Of a stretch of 64,000 nt of DNA, positions 1 through 12,604 are shown piece after piece. The notes beneath the pieces were generated by a model. The model was not told where the DNA came from and searched no databases. It worked only from the letters and a program-made list of their open reading frames with translations. The DNA comes from Skermanella aerolata KACC 11604 (GTDB lineage Bacteria; Pseudomonadota; Alphaproteobacteria; Azospirillales; Azospirillaceae), in the NCBI RefSeq assembly GCF_000936425.1, contig NZ_AVFK01000001.1:310001-374000 (forward strand). The letters are read 5' to 3'. Made by a program: the position numbers and the translations under genes. Within the stretch, counting starts at the first letter, position 1; every line of letters starts with the position of its first letter.

Positions 1-1148
1 CGGCGCTCCGCCAGCGGGCGCATCGGCTCGCCCTCGAAATCGATGATGAAGAAGTCGCCGCGCGATACCAGCACCTGGCCCAGATGGTAGTCGCCGTGCA
101 GCCGCGTCCGGCAGACCTCCAGCCCCTTGGGGGCCAAATCGTCGAACCGGCGGATCAGTTCCTCGCGTCGGGCCAGCAGGCTTTCAGCCTTCGGCCTGAC
201 GTCAGGGCCAAGCTTGGGCAGTGCCCGTTCCAGTGAGTCCAGGGTCTTTCGGGCCATGGTCCGCACCGCTTCGACCCATTCGTGCACGGTGGCCTGCGTG
301 ACGCGCTCGGGCCGGAAGGCGGGATCGCTCGATGGCGCCGCCATCGCGTGGTGCATCTCGGCGGTTCGCTTCCCCAGTTTTCCGATCAGCTTCAGCAGTT
401 CGGGATCGGCCGGCGTCCGGGTCCGTTCCAGCACGTATCCCCAGGCGTCTTCCGCATCGGGAACCAGCGCCTGGACGACGCATAGCGCCGTGGCGCCGCC
501 ACCGTCGTGGCCGACACGCTCGATCGATCCCAGCAGGGCAGGGGAGTTAGGGAACTTCGCCACTTCGGTCAGGAAGCGTCCGACCTCCAGTTCCGGGTGG
601 GTGCCCTGCTCGAGCTTGCGGAAACCCTTCAGCATCGCCTTGCCGCCGATACGGATCGAGGTGTTGGACTGTTCCGTCCGCGACCGTTCGATCGGTTCCA
701 CGTCGTCCAGGTCGCCGCCGCTCTGCCGAAACCTTAGGCCGCCGGTTTCGCGGCCTTCCCGCATGCCCTTGACCAGGGCGTTGACGAAGGTATTGCGGGC
801 GAAGGCGTCGATCAGGAAACCCCGAGGCACCTTTGCCAGGATCGCGGGATCGCCGACATCCGCCTGATCCTCGCCGACGACCGCTAGCGGCAGGAAGTAG
901 CGCTGCTCGGCGCAGCCGGGCGGGCGGACCAGCAGTGTAGCCAGCAGGACCGGCCCTTCGGCGGTATCGAGCGCCGGCTTGTCGAGCACGGTCACCACCG
1001 GGGCGCCGGCATCCTTGGCTCCGTACCAGCGGTGCCGCATCAGGTAGGCCGGAAGCACCCGCCTTTGCAGGGCATCCAGCGTGTCGCCGCCAAGCGCGGT
1101 CAGGTCGGAGAGGTCGATGATCGGGATTTGAGCGGCGGACGACGCCAT
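1..1148 (-). CDS. Maltokinase (partial, C-terminus beyond window)
   Basis: Probable maltokinase, which phosphorylates maltose with ATP to maltose 1-phosphate for the TreS-GlgE route between trehalose and alpha-glucan. I translated the minus strand by hand; about 382 codons are visible and the frame is still open at base 1. Near the left edge it reads RLHGDYHLGQVL, then DFFIIDFEGEP and RPLAER, the catalytic-loop and metal-binding block of the aminoglycoside-phosphotransferase-like kinase fold as seen in the kinase half of TreS-Mak fusions. The N-terminal part has AYLMRHRWYGAKD, the cap motif of that family. The chosen ATG at 1148 has a purine stretch (AAGGGTG) upstream. In many relatives this kinase is fused behind trehalose synthase; no synthase domain precedes it here, so it looks free-standing. 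The family is clear; the substrate is inferred. Confidence 0.85.
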   Translation of the reverse strand, partial: MASSAAQIPIIDLSDLTALGGDTLDALQRRVLPAYLMRHRWYGAKDAGAPVVTVLDKPALDTAEGPVLLATLLVRPPGCAEQRYFLPLAVVGEDQADVGDPAILAKVPRGFLIDAFARNTFVNALVKGMREGRETGGLRFRQSGGDLDDVEPIERSRTEQSNTSIRIGGKAMLKGFRKLEQGTHPELEVGRFLTEVAKFPNSPALLGSIERVGHDGGGATALCVVQALVPDAEDAWGYVLERTRTPADPELLKLIGKLGKRTAEMHHAMAAPSSDPAFRPERVTQATVHEWVEAVRTMARKTLDSLERALPKLGPDVRPKAESLLARREELIRRFDDLAPKGLEVCRTRLHGDYHLGQVLVSRGDFFIIDFEGEPMRPLAER

Positions 1149-1346
1149 GGGGAGCACCCTTGGTATGAACGGTGTCCGCCCAACCCTTGCAACCTGCCAT
1201 TGGTTCCTGCCGATCCGTCAAAGGGCGAGGCATTCGATCTTGCGCCCAGCTACTACCCCTTCGTTGCTATCGACCTACGGCCTCCGGCGTTGGACTGTGC
1301 AGGCATGGCGGGTCCTCCGGCTGCGCCTGGGTGTGGGAGGCTTTTT

Positions 1347-1733
1347 ATGACCGATGGCTGCAAGATCCTGATCGTCGAAGATCAGATGCTGATCGCACTG
1401 GATCTGGAGCGGCTGATCGCTGGGATGGACTATCAGGTGTGCGGCATAGCGCGTACACGGAGCGAGGCCTTGCGCCTTGCGGAGGAGCACCGTCCCGATC
1501 TGGCCGTCATGGATGTGCGCTTGGCGGATGGCAGCGACGGCATCGCCGCCGCGCGCGAGTTGCGCCAGCGCTTCGGCATCGCGGCGCTGCTGATTTCCGG
1601 CCAGATCGATGCCGCGCAGGCCGAACTGGCCGAAGCCTCCAGTTTCCTGCGGAAGCCGTTCGAGGCGCGCCAGCTTCGCCGCGCCATCGCCGATGCGCTT
1701 CGCGACCGTCCCGAACCGGCGCCGGAAGCCTAA
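1347..1733 (+). CDS. Single-domain response regulator (receiver only)
   Basis: A 128-residue CheY-like receiver with no output domain. The phosphorylation site is recognisable: acidic pair in ILIVEDQ, phospho-acceptor Asp in LAVMDVRLADG, hydroxyl residue in LLISG and the conserved Lys in FLRKPFE. Such stand-alone receivers usually relay phosphate in a phosphorelay or bind a partner protein. The start at 1347 was chosen over a much longer upstream frame because the receiver fold begins there and GGGAGG lies just before it. The end overlaps by four bases the stop of the converging small secreted-protein gene. No kinase is adjacent, so the partner is unknown. Confidence 0.85.
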   Translation: MTDGCKILIVEDQMLIALDLERLIAGMDYQVCGIARTRSEALRLAEEHRPDLAVMDVRLADGSDGIAAARELRQRFGIAALLISGQIDAAQAELAEASSFLRKPFEARQLRRAIADALRDRPEPAPEA

Positions 1734-2023
1734 CGCTCCAGCGTCCGCTCCATCCGGTTCGTTTCGCCGCGCAGATCCTGCAACTCACGCCGTCCGAGCG
1801 TGTCCAGCTTGCCTTGTCTGTTCAACTGTTCGCGCCTGTTCTGGCTTCCGCGAAGCTGGTCACGGTACAGTTCCGCGCGTCCCCTGTCCGGCGGGTCGAT
1901 TCGCTCGGACGGCGAGGGAAACCGGTAGGGCGCTACGACGTTGCGGTCCGCCGGGGTTTCCGCCAGGGCTGCGCCTAGCGGCAGCAGCGCGGCGGCAATG
2001 GCAACGGCTAGAATGGTTTTCAT
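1730..2023 (-). CDS. Small secreted protein of unknown function
   Basis: I do not recognise this family. The product is about 97 residues from the second in-frame ATG (MKTILAVAIAAALL), or 100 from the first. It opens with a signal peptide (hydrophobic core and LGAALAE cleavage-like site near residue 22) and continues as a very charged, Arg/Gln/Glu-rich region (YRDQLRGSQNRREQ, LQDLRGETNRMERTLER) likely to be helical or coiled coil. It is probably periplasmic. It converges on the response regulator. The upstream region 2024-2316 is AT-rich and shared with the divergent binding-protein gene. Confidence 0.65.
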   Translation of the reverse strand: MKTILAVAIAAALLPLGAALAETPADRNVVAPYRFPSPSERIDPPDRGRAELYRDQLRGSQNRREQLNRQGKLDTLGRRELQDLRGETNRMERTLER

Positions 2024-2316
2024 GAAAATCATGTAGGGCCGGTTCCCGCCTGAAACCAGTGCGGGTCAAGCGATCGTGCTCAGATCTGCTCAAGTATTGT
2101 GCAGATTGTGACTGAAGACTGCTGCGATTGTCATGTACCGAACATTGACTACCATATATTTTTTAATTAATTTTATTAAAATAATTCGGCATGGAAATTA
2201 GTTGGCGCAGGTGATTATCGGTCTTTCCGATGCTGATCTCGTCCTTTCGCAAGCTGGGTTCTTCTTGCTGTGAACAGATCTGTTTATTCAATGCGAAGGG
2301 AAACAGGCAAAACATC

Positions 2317-3534
2317 ATGTTCAGCATCCGTCATCGTCTTCTCGGCCTTGCATCGGGCATTATTGCCGGTCTCGGCTTCATGTCCGCAGCGGCAGCCGCC
2401 GAACCCGTCAAAGTGGGCATCCTGCATTCCCTTACCGGCACCATGGCCATCAGCGAGATAACGCTGAAGGATACGATCCTGATGCTGGTCGATGAGCAGA
2501 ACAAGAAGGGTGGCGTGCTCGGCCGGTCGCTGGAAGCGGTGGTCGTCGATCCGAAGTCCGATTGGCCTACCTTCGCGACATCGGCCGAAAAGCTGCTGGG
2601 CGAGGACAAGGCGGCCGTGGTGTTCGGCTGCTGGACTTCCGTGTCGCGCAAGCACGTGCTGCCCGTCTTCGAGAAGCATAACGGCCTGCTGTTCTATCCC
2701 GTCCAGTACGAGGGGCAGGAACAGTCCCCCAACGTGGTCTATACGGGAGCCACCCCCAACCAGCAGGCGATTCCGGCAGTGGAATACCTGATGAGCGCCG
2801 ATGGCGGCTCCGTAAAGCGTTTCTATCTGGCCGGCACCGACTACGTCTATCCGCGCACGACCAACGACATCCTGGTCAACTTCCTGAAGTCGAAGGGCGT
2901 CGCCGAAAGCGACATCATCGTCAACTACACGCCGTTCGGTCATCAGGACTGGGCGAAGATCGTGACGGAGATCAAGGACTTCGCCTCCAAGGGCAAGAAG
3001 GCCGCCGTCGTGTCCACGATCAACGGCGACGCCAATATCGGTTTCTACAACGAACTGGCGAAGCAGGAGATCACCGCCGCCCAGACTCCCGTCGTGGCCT
3101 TTTCGGTCGGCGAGGGCGAACTGGCGGGTCTGGACGTGACGCCGCTGGTCGGCCACCTGACCGCCTGGAATTACTTCATGTCGTCCGACACGCCGGAGAA
3201 TACCGCCTTCATCTCCCGCTGGCAGGCTTTCATGAAGGACGACCTGCGCGTGGTCAACGACCCGATGGAAGCGCATGTCATGGGCTTCCAGCTTTGGGTC
3301 AAGGGCGTGGAAAAGGCAGGGACGACCGATGTCGCCAAGGTACGCGAAGCCATGAAGGGGCTGACCGTGCGCTCCCTGTCGGGTTACGACGTAGTCTACG
3401 ACGGCGAGACGCAGCACCTGCACAAGCCGGTGGTGATCGGCGAGATCCTTCCCTCCGGCCAGATGCAGACCGTCTGGAAGTCCTCCGGACTGGTCGAGCC
3501 GAAGCCCTGGAGCCCCTATCTGCCGAAGAAGTGA
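2317..3534 (+). CDS. UrtA-type urea/short-amide periplasmic binding protein
   Basis: Substrate-binding protein of the UrtA/AmiC branch of the Leu/Ile/Val-binding family, about 405 residues. A signal peptide ends near residue 28 ([12 protein letters not shown]). The UrtA signatures [28 protein letters not shown] and [17 protein letters not shown] are all present. The ATG at 2317 was chosen because the signal peptide begins there; the 29 upstream in-frame codons look non-coding. Unlike a urea ABC operon, no urtBCDE permease or ATPase genes follow: a chemoreceptor starts 10 bases after the stop. It may therefore feed ligand to the chemoreceptor, or serve a transporter encoded elsewhere. The ligand (urea, formamide, short amides) is inferred from family. 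Confidence 0.85.
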   Translation: MFSIRHRLLGLASGIIAGLGFMSAAAAAEPVKVGILHSLTGTMAISEITLKDTILMLVDEQNKKGGVLGRSLEAVVVDPKSDWPTFATSAEKLLGEDKAAVVFGCWTSVSRKHVLPVFEKHNGLLFYPVQYEGQEQSPNVVYTGATPNQQAIPAVEYLMSADGGSVKRFYLAGTDYVYPRTTNDILVNFLKSKGVAESDIIVNYTPFGHQDWAKIVTEIKDFASKGKKAAVVSTINGDANIGFYNELAKQEITAAQTPVVAFSVGEGELAGLDVTPLVGHLTAWNYFMSSDTPENTAFISRWQAFMKDDLRVVNDPMEAHVMGFQLWVKGVEKAGTTDVAKVREAMKGLTVRSLSGYDVVYDGETQHLHKPVVIGEILPSGQMQTVWKSSGLVEPKPWSPYLPKK

Positions 3535-3544
3535 GTTGAGCGTC

Positions 3545-5209
3545 ATGGACAGTGTCAGCGGTTCCGTTGCGGCTGCGTCCGCTACCGTCAGCCTGGGCCG
3601 GCGGCTCGCCCTTGCCGTTGCGGCTGTTGTGGTCGCGGGTGTCGCCCTCCTGGTGTCGGTACAGACTTTTTCCGCGTCCAAAGAACTGCGGGAAACGGCG
3701 GAAAACGGTACGCTGACACTGTCCGAAAGGCTGGTTCTCGACGCGGCGGAGGTGGTGCGGTGGCGCAAGGTGCCCGCCATCGACGCCTTCCTCGAAGGCG
3801 TCACCGCCAATCAGCGGGTCGATGCCGCGGCTTTGGCCGTGTTCGACGAGACCGGCAAGCTGCTGACCGCCAAGGCTGCGTCCGACCGCATTCCCTTCGA
3901 TCTCGAATCGGCGTTCACGGCGAACCGCGAAGCCTTGATGCAGGGAGAGTCCCTGCATTACGGTACCGGCGATCACTTCGTCGTCCTGGCTCCGACCCGG
4001 TTCGGCAAGGACAACCGCATCGTCGGCTTCTTCACCGTGGCCTGGAGCATGGAGAGGATCGACGCGGACCTGAAGTCCTCGCTGATGCGCCAGACGGCGC
4101 TGTCCGCCGGCATGGTGGTGGCCGTCGTGCTGCTTCTGCTGCTGACGCTCCGCCGGGTGGTGATAGCACCGCTCCACGGCATGACCGCCGCCATGACCGG
4201 GCTGGCCGATGGGCGGCTCGACGTGGTCATTCCGCCGCGTGCGCGCCACGACGAGATCGGCGCCATGGCCCGGGCGCTGATCACGTTCCGGGAAAACGCG
4301 CAGGAACGGGTCCGTCTCCAGCAGGAGAACGAACGGCAGAAGCTGGAGGCGGAGGACGCGCGGCGCGCCGAGATGCATCGTCTGGCCGAAACCTTCGACC
4401 ATACCGTCAAGGGCATCGTCGATGCGGTCGGCACAGCCGCCCGTCAGATGCAGACCAGCGCCCAGAGCCTGACCGCCATAGCGGGGCAGACCAGCGCGCA
4501 GGCGACCCAGGTGACTGCGGCCAGCGGGCATGCGCTGGCCAATGTGCAGACCGTGGCTGCCGCTACCGAGGAGCTGAGCGGTTCGATCGGCGAGATCGGC
4601 CGGCAGGTCGCCACCAGCGCCGGCATGGCGCGGGCCGCGGTCGCCGAGGCGGAGCAGACGAACCATACCGTGGAAGGTCTGGCGAGCGCCGTGGCTCGCA
4701 TCGGCGAGGTGGTCCAGCTTATCCAGGACATCGCCAGCCAGACCAATCTTCTGGCGCTGAACGCGACCATCGAGGCGGCCCGTGCCGGTGAGGCTGGCAA
4801 GGGTTTCGCCGTCGTCGCCAGCGAGGTCAAGCAGCTTGCCAACCAGACCGCCCGCGCCACCGATGAGATTTCCGGTCAGATCGACACGATCCAGGCTGCC
4901 ACCACCGGGGCCGTCGACGCCATCCGCCACATCGGCCATACCATCGTCGGCATCGACGAGATCGCCGCGACCATCGCCGCCGCCGTCGATCAGCAGGCCG
5001 CCGCTACCGGCGAGATCGCCCGCAACGTCCACGAAGCAGCCCATGGCACGACGGAAGTCAGCCGCAGCATCGGCGACGTCACCCAAGCCGCCAGTGAAAC
5101 CGGCGCTGCCGCCGTCCAGGTGCTGTCCGCCTCGGACGACCTGACCCGCCAGTCCGACCGGCTGGGCCGGGAGGTCGAGATGCTGATCGCGACGATCAGG
5201 GCGGCGTAA
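3545..5209 (+). CDS. Methyl-accepting chemotaxis protein
   Basis: A transmembrane chemoreceptor of 554 residues. The order is: TM1 near residues 20-42, a periplasmic sensor of about 130 residues of the single-Cache size, TM2 near 180-200 ([16 protein letters not shown]), HAMP (about 200-255), then the cytoplasmic signalling helices with the hairpin tip around [22 protein letters not shown], which contacts CheA and CheW. The start is ATG 3545; a TTG nine bases earlier is possible, and neither has a strong ribosome site. It is almost certainly co-transcribed with the UrtA-type protein just upstream, which suggests chemotaxis to a bound amide or urea. The mRNA probably ends at a hairpin that includes its own stop codon. 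Confidence 0.93.
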   Translation: MDSVSGSVAAASATVSLGRRLALAVAAVVVAGVALLVSVQTFSASKELRETAENGTLTLSERLVLDAAEVVRWRKVPAIDAFLEGVTANQRVDAAALAVFDETGKLLTAKAASDRIPFDLESAFTANREALMQGESLHYGTGDHFVVLAPTRFGKDNRIVGFFTVAWSMERIDADLKSSLMRQTALSAGMVVAVVLLLLLTLRRVVIAPLHGMTAAMTGLADGRLDVVIPPRARHDEIGAMARALITFRENAQERVRLQQENERQKLEAEDARRAEMHRLAETFDHTVKGIVDAVGTAARQMQTSAQSLTAIAGQTSAQATQVTAASGHALANVQTVAAATEELSGSIGEIGRQVATSAGMARAAVAEAEQTNHTVEGLASAVARIGEVVQLIQDIASQTNLLALNATIEAARAGEAGKGFAVVASEVKQLANQTARATDEISGQIDTIQAATTGAVDAIRHIGHTIVGIDEIAATIAAAVDQQAAATGEIARNVHEAAHGTTEVSRSIGDVTQAASETGAAAVQVLSASDDLTRQSDRLGREVEMLIATIRAA

Positions 5210-5222
5210 GCGCCGCCCTTTT
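5198..5222 (+). terminator. Rho-independent terminator overlapping the chemoreceptor stop codon
   Basis: Nine-base perfect stem AGGGCGGCG / CGCCGCCCT with a four-base loop made of the TAA stop plus one G, followed by TTTT. The gene's last two codons form the left arm, so termination and translation stop coincide. Confidence 0.8.
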
Positions 5223-5300
5223 CCCCTGCCGCCTCCCATACCTCTTCCTGAAGCATATCGGATTCGTCAGCCACTCTTGATCTTTTTGCGCGCATAGTGT

Positions 5301-5315
5301 GTTCTTGATTTGTTC
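5301..5315 (+). promoter_or_regulatory. LexA (SOS) box upstream of imuB
   Basis: GTTC-TTGATTT-GTTC is an exact match to the alphaproteobacterial LexA operator GTTC-N7-GTTC. It lies 84 bases before the imuB start, the expected place for DNA-damage control of imuB-dnaE2. Confidence 0.85.
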
Positions 5316-5398
5316 TTGGTGAGTCAGGGGTATGGCGGCACAGTGCTGAGAGTTGGCGCCAGGGGCTGGGGCAAGAGGTCGGGAGTGGTTGAATATCG

Positions 5399-6921
5399 AT
5401 GGCGCGGCGGGTTCTTTCCTTATGGCTGCCTGGGCTGGCGACCGACCGGCTGGCCCGGCGCGAGCCGGCCTTGCGAAGATCGCCGCTGGTCACCGTCGTC
5501 GGGGATCGTGGCCGGATGATCGTTGCGTCGGCCAATGCCATCGCCGAATCGGCCGGCATCCAGCCGGGCATGACGCTGGCCGACGCCCGCGCGCTGGAGC
5601 CTGCGATCCGTCCGGTCGATGCCGATTTTCCGGCCGATGCGCGGGCATTGGACGGCTTGGCCGACTGGTGCGGGCGCTATACGCCCTGGATCGGTCTGGA
5701 TTCCCCGGATGGAATCTTTCTCGACATCACGGGGTGCGGCCACCTGTTCGGCGGCGAGGCGGCGTTGCTGGATGGGTTGACCGGGCGGCTTGACGGTTTC
5801 GGCTATGGAAGCCGTGCCGCCATCGCCGATACGCCCGGCGCCGCCTGGGCGATGGCGCGCCACGGTGCGGAACGTTATGCCATCGTGCGGCCGGGGCAGG
5901 GCCGCCAAGCCCTTGCAGGGCTGCCGGTCGAGGGATTGAGGCTGCCTGCGGAAACTTCGGCCGGGTTGCGCCGGGTCGGGATGCGGCGGATCGGGGACCT
6001 CTACGCGATGCCGCGCGCCGGCATCACCGCAAGATTCGGTGCCGTCGTCACCCGTCGGCTGGATCTGGCGCTGGCGATCTCGCCTGAGCCGATCTCGCCG
6101 CGCCGGCCGGTTCCGCCCCATATCGTCCGCACCGCCTTCGCAGAACCGATTTCGACGCCGGAGAACCTGACCGTCGCCACCCGCCATCTGCTGGATGATC
6201 TGTGCGCCGGCATGGAGCGGGCGGGGCAAGGGGCGAGACGGCTCGACCTGGGTTTCTTCCGGGTCGATGGCCGTGTCGAGCGGTCCAGCGTCGGGACCAG
6301 CCGGCCGGTTCGAACCCCTCCCCACCTTGCCCGCCTGTTTGCCGAAAAACTGGATCGGGTCGAGCCCGGCCCCGGCGTCGAGATCATGATCCTGGCCGCG
6401 ACGACCGAACCGCTCGGCGCCGTTCAGACCACGATGCAGGTAGGATCCCCGGCGCTGTTCGCCGGAGAACGCGAAGAAGAGGCCGAGTTGGTGGACCGGC
6501 TGGGCAACCGCCTCGGATTGCCTAGGGTGCGCCGCCTGCTGCCGCGGGAAAGCTGGTGGCCGGAGAACAACGTCGAGCAGGCGGCGGCGCTGGACGGTCC
6601 CGGTCCGAAGGCGGATCAGGCTGCGCCGTGGCCTTCCGACCGTTTCCGCCCCGTCCGCCTGCTGACGCGCCCCGAACCCATCCACGTCATGGCCCCGGTG
6701 CCGGACGATCCGCCGATGATGTTCCGCTGGCGCGACGTCCCGCACAAGGTCGCCCATGCTGAAGGACCGGAGCGGCTGGAGCCGGAATGGTGGCGTGAAT
6801 TGACCGAAATGCGGGACTATTACCGCGTCGAGGACTTGGCCGGCCGTCGCTTCTGGGTCTACCGTGCCGGCCTTTACCAGCAGGACCGCGCGGCGCGCTG
6901 GTACCTGCACGGGGTCTTCCC

Positions 6922-6925
<4 letters not shown>
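5399..6925 (+). CDS. imuB: ImuB, Y-family-polymerase-like mutasome subunit
   Basis: A 508-residue protein of the DNA polymerase Y-related ImuB family, which recruits DnaE2 to stalled forks through the beta clamp in SOS mutagenesis. It begins SLWLPGLATDRLAR where true Y-family enzymes have a catalytic Asp, and carries LDITGCGHLFGGE where they have the SIDE block, so it should lack polymerase activity, as is known for ImuB. A C-terminal extension of the family type follows (FWVYRAGLY near the end). It overlaps dnaE2 (GTGA) and is preceded by a LexA box. The usual first gene of the cassette, imuA, is absent: nothing of adequate length lies between the SOS box and this start. Confidence 0.93.
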
Positions 6926-10176
<3,251 letters not shown>

Positions 10177-10229
10177 CGGGAAGGTCGGCAGATAGCGGGA
10201 AGATCGACGGCTTGCCGCCGGGGAGTGCG

Positions 10230-11939
10230 TCAGCGCGACGCTAGCCCCGAAGTCTTCAGCAGGGTGCGGAGCGACAGCAGCGCCTGCTTGCGTTCCGCTT
10301 CCGCCTTGAAGCGCTTCATGAAAGGTTCGAGGAATTCCGGACTGTTGACCGCACGGCCGACCGCCTCGACGGCGCAGGCCCGCGCCTTGCCTTCCGGCAG
10401 GGGGGAAGCGGCGCACAGCTTCATCAGTTGCAGGATGCGGTCCATGAAGCTGCGGTTCGGCGCGTTCAAGACGTCGATGCGGATGATGTCGAGCAGGGTC
10501 GCGTCCAAATCGCCCAGCAGTCTTGCCTTGGTGTCGGCATCCATATCGGCGCCCGCCACGTCCCGATGCATGCCGACCAGAACGGGCAGGGCCGCCGGAC
10601 GGTCCTTGCCGCCACTCTCGCGGACCAAATCGTCCGGCGACCATGCGGCGCGCACGAACTCCGTCATCTTGGCCTTGCTGGCGACGTACGGCATCAAATC
10701 GACGATCCGCACCAGCGTACGGACCTTTTCCGACGGCAGCCGGCACTGGCTGATCGCCTCGGTCACGCTTTCCGGGTTGATCAGGCGAAGGGCACGCTGC
10801 TCCAAGGTTTCCAGCATCTCGATGTCGTCGGCGAGCGGCGGCGTCTTCCGGAAGAGTTCCATCAGCAGGTGCAGCGTCTGAGCCTGGTTCCACAGCGCCC
10901 GCTCCGCTTTCAGAGGCGCCAGATTGGTCAGTTCGCGGACCACCCGGCGCTCGATCGTGCTGCGTGTCCGCGGGCACTGTCCCCGGCTGATCAGCCAGTT
11001 GAGCGCCCTGATGCCGTCGGAGGCCCGGTTCGACGGCGGCTCGTAGCGTCCGGCATGGAGATCCACCAGCGCCCGGATCTGGGTCAAGCGGTCGGAATGC
11101 TCAGGTCCGGTCAACTCGTTCGGCGTCGTCGTCGCGTTGACGATTTCCGCAAGGATCGCGTCGATCGGCATCACGAAGCGGGCCGGCAGGTCCTCTTCGA
11201 CGAGATGGCCCAACGCGTCGAGCTTGCCGATCCAGCCTTTGCTGTCGGCGAGATAGAGCGCCAGGGCACGAAAGATATGGTAGGAGGCGGCAGTTCCGTG
11301 CTTGGCTTCCAGCCCAGCGCATTGGGAGCCGTATCCCCCGGAGACGCAGGCCAGCACCGGCGCCTTCTTGGCATCGGCCCTCAGCTCGCCCAGCAACTGG
11401 TCGGCCAGCGCCAGCAGCTCCTTGAAGCGGCGCTGGACCGGGACGTCGGATCCCTGGACCTGATTGATCGCGGCTTTCTGGAGAGCCCCCTGCAAGGTCG
11501 TGCCGGCATCGTTCAGACGAAGCGCGTGCGCTTCCGAATGCAGCAGTTCGAGCGGCGTCAGGCGGTTGTCGTCCATATAGCGCTGAAGCGATGTCGCGAT
11601 GATTTCCCGCGCCCTGTCGCCGCGCAGGTCCGATGGGACCCGGCACAGCCCGTCGCCGCCGGGGACCGGCATGATCAGCGGTATGGCCGGATCGACCATG
11701 CCGTCGCGCCAGAGGGTACGGGACAGGATGGTCCGGCTTACGTGCCCGTAATCCTCGTATTCCGTACAGCGCGCTATCCTGACGCCGAAACCGACCTTGT
11801 CCGCCTGCGCATTGCGTGCGCCGGCTTCCGCCTCCTCCAGGTCGTCCGTGATCCTGGCGCACATCCAGTAGCTGCCATGGTATGTGTGCAGCTCGAAGTA
11901 GATCCGGGTTTTTCCAATGGCTTCGATAGTTTCAGACAC
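10230..11939 (-). CDS. Conserved-looking protein of unknown function (569 aa)
   Basis: I do not recognise this family. The frame is open from 12122, but a GTG at 11939 preceded by AAAGGG gives a cleaner start (SETIEAIGKTRIYFELHTYHG). The N-terminal 100 residues look like a small alpha/beta domain with Tyr-rich strands (YFELHTYHGSYWMCARI); the rest is mainly helical and charged, without signal peptide or membrane segments, so it is probably cytoplasmic. Helical stretches such as VRTLVRIVDLMPYVASKAKM and the C-terminal LLKTSGLASR could form a HEAT-like superhelix, but no clear repeat is visible. It lies between dnaE2 (convergent) and a small divergent gene. No function is proposed. Confidence 0.75.
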   Translation of the reverse strand: MSETIEAIGKTRIYFELHTYHGSYWMCARITDDLEEAEAGARNAQADKVGFGVRIARCTEYEDYGHVSRTILSRTLWRDGMVDPAIPLIMPVPGGDGLCRVPSDLRGDRAREIIATSLQRYMDDNRLTPLELLHSEAHALRLNDAGTTLQGALQKAAINQVQGSDVPVQRRFKELLALADQLLGELRADAKKAPVLACVSGGYGSQCAGLEAKHGTAASYHIFRALALYLADSKGWIGKLDALGHLVEEDLPARFVMPIDAILAEIVNATTTPNELTGPEHSDRLTQIRALVDLHAGRYEPPSNRASDGIRALNWLISRGQCPRTRSTIERRVVRELTNLAPLKAERALWNQAQTLHLLMELFRKTPPLADDIEMLETLEQRALRLINPESVTEAISQCRLPSEKVRTLVRIVDLMPYVASKAKMTEFVRAAWSPDDLVRESGGKDRPAALPVLVGMHRDVAGADMDADTKARLLGDLDATLLDIIRIDVLNAPNRSFMDRILQLMKLCAASPLPEGKARACAVEAVGRAVNSPEFLEPFMKRFKAEAERKQALLSLRTLLKTSGLASR

Positions 11940-12149
11940 GCAATCGGACCCTTTTTGGATCGTGAACCACACAGCAAGGCGACATCCTGCCGTTCTATAG
12001 CCTTGGAATAACCATAATGCATAGTATCTTAAAACTTTTTGCAATCCGATAGGGTTATCTATGGTGCGAATTGTCGCTTGCGATGATTGACCGGCGTAAT
12101 CGAAAGAGGTAAGTTTCGTCATCGATCTCGCAAAATGCGGAGAATTAAA

Positions 12150-12326
12150 ATGGAAGTTGGTAGCTATCCCTCGCCCCTAGGCGTCATCGGCCAGAAAATC
12201 GGTCAGAAGAGCCAGCAGACACAGGCGCAGGTCGTCACGGACGCTATGCAGAGCACCAAGGAACTCGTTCAGAGTTCGGCGCAGTCAGGCGGCAACAGCG
12301 GCCATAAGATCGATATCAAGGCCTGA
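12150..12326 (+). CDS. Small hydrophilic protein, possibly YjfB-like
   Basis: A 58-residue protein beginning MEVGSYPSPLGVIGQKIGQK and continuing Gln/Ser-rich (QQTQAQVVTDAMQSTKELVQSS). The start is supported by CGGAG seven bases upstream; the longer frame from 12087 has no such site. Size and a Gln-rich amphipathic helix resemble the short YjfB putative motility family, but the match is by eye and weak. It is divergent from the 569-aa gene and precedes the DUF2336 gene. No terminator was seen. Confidence 0.5.
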   Translation: MEVGSYPSPLGVIGQKIGQKSQQTQAQVVTDAMQSTKELVQSSAQSGGNSGHKIDIKA

Positions 12327-12604
12327 CCACGGCGCTGCGGCAAACCGGGCGCCAAGTATATCCGCATTTTGCTGTTCGTTTGCGCCGCTGGTGGTCCGCC
12401 TCAAGTCGTTGGGCCGTGGGTCCAGTCTTCCCGATCAAGATCGATTGGAGAGACCGGATTCACGGCCCGAATCTTTTCCGCAGATTTCAACCATTTCTCC
12501 TGTCAAGTTGAGCGGTTAACCCTTTCGTGTTACCTGAGCATCTAAAATGCCGAACACACTGAATGCCGTGAGCGGGGACCAGCCCTTTGGGGCGGGAGAG
12601 GACA

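Noticed and set aside
2317-3534. First gene of a urea ABC transporter operon
   Set aside because: No urtBCDE follows; the next gene is a chemoreceptor.
2284-5239. Long open frames on the minus strand opposite the binding protein and chemoreceptor (508 and 646 codons)
   Set aside because: They mirror clear family members on the plus strand and have shadow-like composition (His/Gly/Arg-rich), without motifs.
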